Of a stretch of DNA of 15,356 nucleotides, positions 13,874 to 15,356 are shown piece by piece (the first letter of the stretch is position 1; the number at the start of each line of letters is the position of its first letter). The notes beneath the pieces are model-generated. The model saw only the letters and a list, made by a program, of their open reading frames with translations. It was not told the DNA's origin and did not search any database. The position numbers and the translations under genes are program-made. This DNA is from JAYUHK01 sp043778415 (lineage in GTDB: Bacteria; Bacteroidota; Bacteroidia; Chitinophagales; Saprospiraceae). The stretch covers positions 1 through 15,356 of the forward strand of contig JAYWGG010000270.1 of assembly GCA_043778415.1 (NCBI GenBank), given 5' to 3'.

Positions 13874-15217
13874 ATGTTCAACAAAATACTCATTGCCAAT
13901 CGGGGCGAAATAGCACTTCGTATCGTGCGCACTTGCAAAGAAATGGGCATCAAAACGGTTGCAGTTTATTCTACTGCCGATAGAGAAAGTCTGCACGTCC
14001 GCTTTGCCGACGAAGCGGTTTGCATAGGTCCGCCGAAGTCCGCCGAGTCCTATCTCAATATCCCGCGCATCATGGCGGCGGTCGAAATCACCAACGCAGA
14101 TGCCATTCACCCGGGCTATGGTTTTTTGTCCGAGAACGCTGACTTCGCAGAAGTTTGTACCGAATACGGTATCAAATTCATCGGTCCGACCCCGTCACAA
14201 ATCAGAAAAATGGGCGATAAAATTACTGCCAAAGAAACGATGATAAAAGCGGGAGTTCCCGTTATCCCTGGCTCCGAAGGACTGATAAAAGATGTAAAAA
14301 TGGGCATCAAAAATGCCAAAGAAATCGGCTATCCCGTCATCATCAAAGCGACAGCAGGCGGTGGCGGCAAAGGCATGAGAATCATCTGGGAAGAAAAAGA
14401 TTTTGAAGCCAACTGGGACAATGCCCGCAAAGAAGCCAAAGCGTCTTTCGGCAACGACGGTATCTATATGGAAAAATTCATCGAAGAGCCGCGCCACATC
14501 GAGATACAAGTCGCTGGCGACCAGTTCGGTAAAGCCTGCCACCTCTCGGAGCGCGACTGCTCGATCCAGCGCAGACACCAGAAGCTGGTAGAAGAAGCAC
14601 CGTCGCCGTTTTTGGACGACGAGCTGCGCGACAGAATGGGCGAAGCTGCCATAAAAGCCTGCAACGCCATCAAATACGAAGGAGTAGGGACGGTAGAATT
14701 TTTGGTGGACAAGTACAAAAATTTCTATTTTATGGAAATGAATACTCGGATTCAGGTAGAACACACCGTGACCGAAGAAGTAATTGACTTCGACCTTATC
14801 AAAGAACAAATTAAAATTGCCGCAGGCGAACATATTTCTGGAAAAAATTACTACCCAATGATGCACGCTATGGAATGTCGCATCAACGCCGAAGACCCGT
14901 TCAACGATTTTCGTCCGAGTCCGGGAAAAATCACTTCTTTTCACAGCCCCAAAGGTCACGGAGTTCGCGTAGATACGCACGTTTACGCTGGCTACACCGT
15001 GCCGCCGTTCTATGACTCGATGATAGCCAAGCTCATCTGTCGGGCGCGGACGCGAGAAGAATGTATCACAAAAATGGAACGTGCGCTGGACGAATTTGTA
15101 GTAGAAGGCATCAAAACTACGATTCCATTCCACCAAAAACTGATGAAAAATGCAGATTTTCGGTCAGGAAACTTCAATACCAGCTTTCTCAACACTTGGG
15201 ATTGGGGCGCAAAATAA
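13874..15217 (+). CDS. accC: Acetyl-CoA carboxylase, biotin carboxylase subunit
   Basis: The 447-residue ATP-grasp enzyme carboxylates the biotin on AccB using bicarbonate and ATP, the first half of malonyl-CoA synthesis. The start MFNKILIANRGEIALRI is canonical. The glycine-rich ATP loop GGGGKGM is at residues 162-168. The metal and catalytic segment MEMNTRIQVEHTVTEE includes E288, N290 and R292, the same numbers as in E. coli AccC. Length matches the family. No carboxyltransferase gene (accA, accD) is in the window, so those subunits must be encoded elsewhere. The TAA stop codon at 15215-15217 is followed without any gap by hairpin repeat copy E, which may form the transcript 3' end. Confidence 0.97.
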   Translation: MFNKILIANRGEIALRIVRTCKEMGIKTVAVYSTADRESLHVRFADEAVCIGPPKSAESYLNIPRIMAAVEITNADAIHPGYGFLSENADFAEVCTEYGIKFIGPTPSQIRKMGDKITAKETMIKAGVPVIPGSEGLIKDVKMGIKNAKEIGYPVIIKATAGGGGKGMRIIWEEKDFEANWDNARKEAKASFGNDGIYMEKFIEEPRHIEIQVAGDQFGKACHLSERDCSIQRRHQKLVEEAPSPFLDDELRDRMGEAAIKACNAIKYEGVGTVEFLVDKYKNFYFMEMNTRIQVEHTVTEEVIDFDLIKEQIKIAAGEHISGKNYYPMMHAMECRINAEDPFNDFRPSPGKITSFHSPKGHGVRVDTHVYAGYTVPPFYDSMIAKLICRARTREECITKMERALDEFVVEGIKTTIPFHQKLMKNADFRSGNFNTSFLNTWDWGAK

Positions 15218-15356
15218 GGAATGAAGAGAAAATAAGTGACTGAATATTGTCACGCAGAATTTTGGGTCAAAACAAGGCAGATTTGAGGCGCAATGCCTTT
15301 GCATTGTAACGAAAATCTAACGCAGTTTTGGCGCAAAAGACAAGTGAGAATACAGT
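15218..15356 (+). mobile_element. Hairpin repeat family, long copy E (cut by window end)
   Basis: It starts GGAATGAAGAGAAAATAAGT directly after the accC stop codon and matches the reverse complement of 11062-11220 nearly throughout. The window ends at GAATACAGT, about 20 bases before the expected right terminus. Stems: TCAC (15250-15253) with GTGA (15344-15347), CAAAAC (15268-15273) with GTTTTG (15325-15330), AGATTT (15279-15284) with AAATCT (15313-15318), and apical CAATGC (15291-15296) with GCATTG (15301-15306). Confidence 0.85.

Noticed and set aside
14195..15136. Long open frame (313 codons) on the minus strand inside accC
   Set aside because: It lies wholly opposite a fully conserved accC, and its translation is Phe/Val-rich low-quality sequence with no family resemblance; it is an antisense shadow.

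Overview
The window looks like chromosomal DNA from a Bacteroidota (Bacteroidetes) bacterium, probably an environmental lineage; I cannot place it more finely. Four things point there. Two secreted proteins end in type IX secretion (T9SS) type A sorting domains. Several intergenic regions carry the phylum's TAnnTTTG -7 promoter box. Start codons have A-rich leaders rather than Shine-Dalgarno sites. The genes fabH, efp, accB and accC lie together, an arrangement I recall from this phylum.

Layout. Bases 1-183 hold no gene. At 184-3307, on the minus strand, is a probable operon of inorganic pyrophosphatase (ppa), a KUP-type potassium transporter and a YdeI/DUF1905 protein. A divergent plus-strand pair follows: an Rpn/PD-(D/E)XK nuclease-transposase family protein with a 4-residue-repeat tail, and a small DUF4625-like lipoprotein. 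valyl-tRNA synthetase (valS, minus) converges on the lipoprotein with a 5-base gap. Next come two tandem paralogous T9SS cargo proteins (plus), ended by a strong intrinsic terminator. The rest is fabH, efp, a solitary DNA cytosine-5 methyltransferase, accB and accC (plus). FabH starts fatty-acid chains, and AccB and AccC are the biotin carrier and biotin carboxylase that feed it malonyl-CoA. EF-P is a translation factor. The methyltransferase looks like an insert between efp and accB.

The most interesting feature is not a gene. A family of interspersed hairpin-forming repeats surrounds the fabH-efp-acc genes. There are three long copies of about 158 bp (9883-10040; 11062-11220 inverted; 15218 to beyond the window end) and two 40-41 bp mini-copies (9836-9876, 11295-11334). 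All are bounded by GGAATG...CATTCC-type ends. The long copies fold as one long interrupted hairpin. Where copies differ inside a stem, the partner strand carries the compensating change, at four separate stems. Two copies begin exactly at a stop codon (fabH, accC). This suggests a structured, probably mobile non-autonomous element, possibly co-opted as transcript 3' ends.

The second notable feature is the T9SS pair. It has near-identical 5' and 3' ends but diverged middles, a cassette-like pattern. No rRNA, tRNA, CRISPR array or complete insertion sequence was seen.
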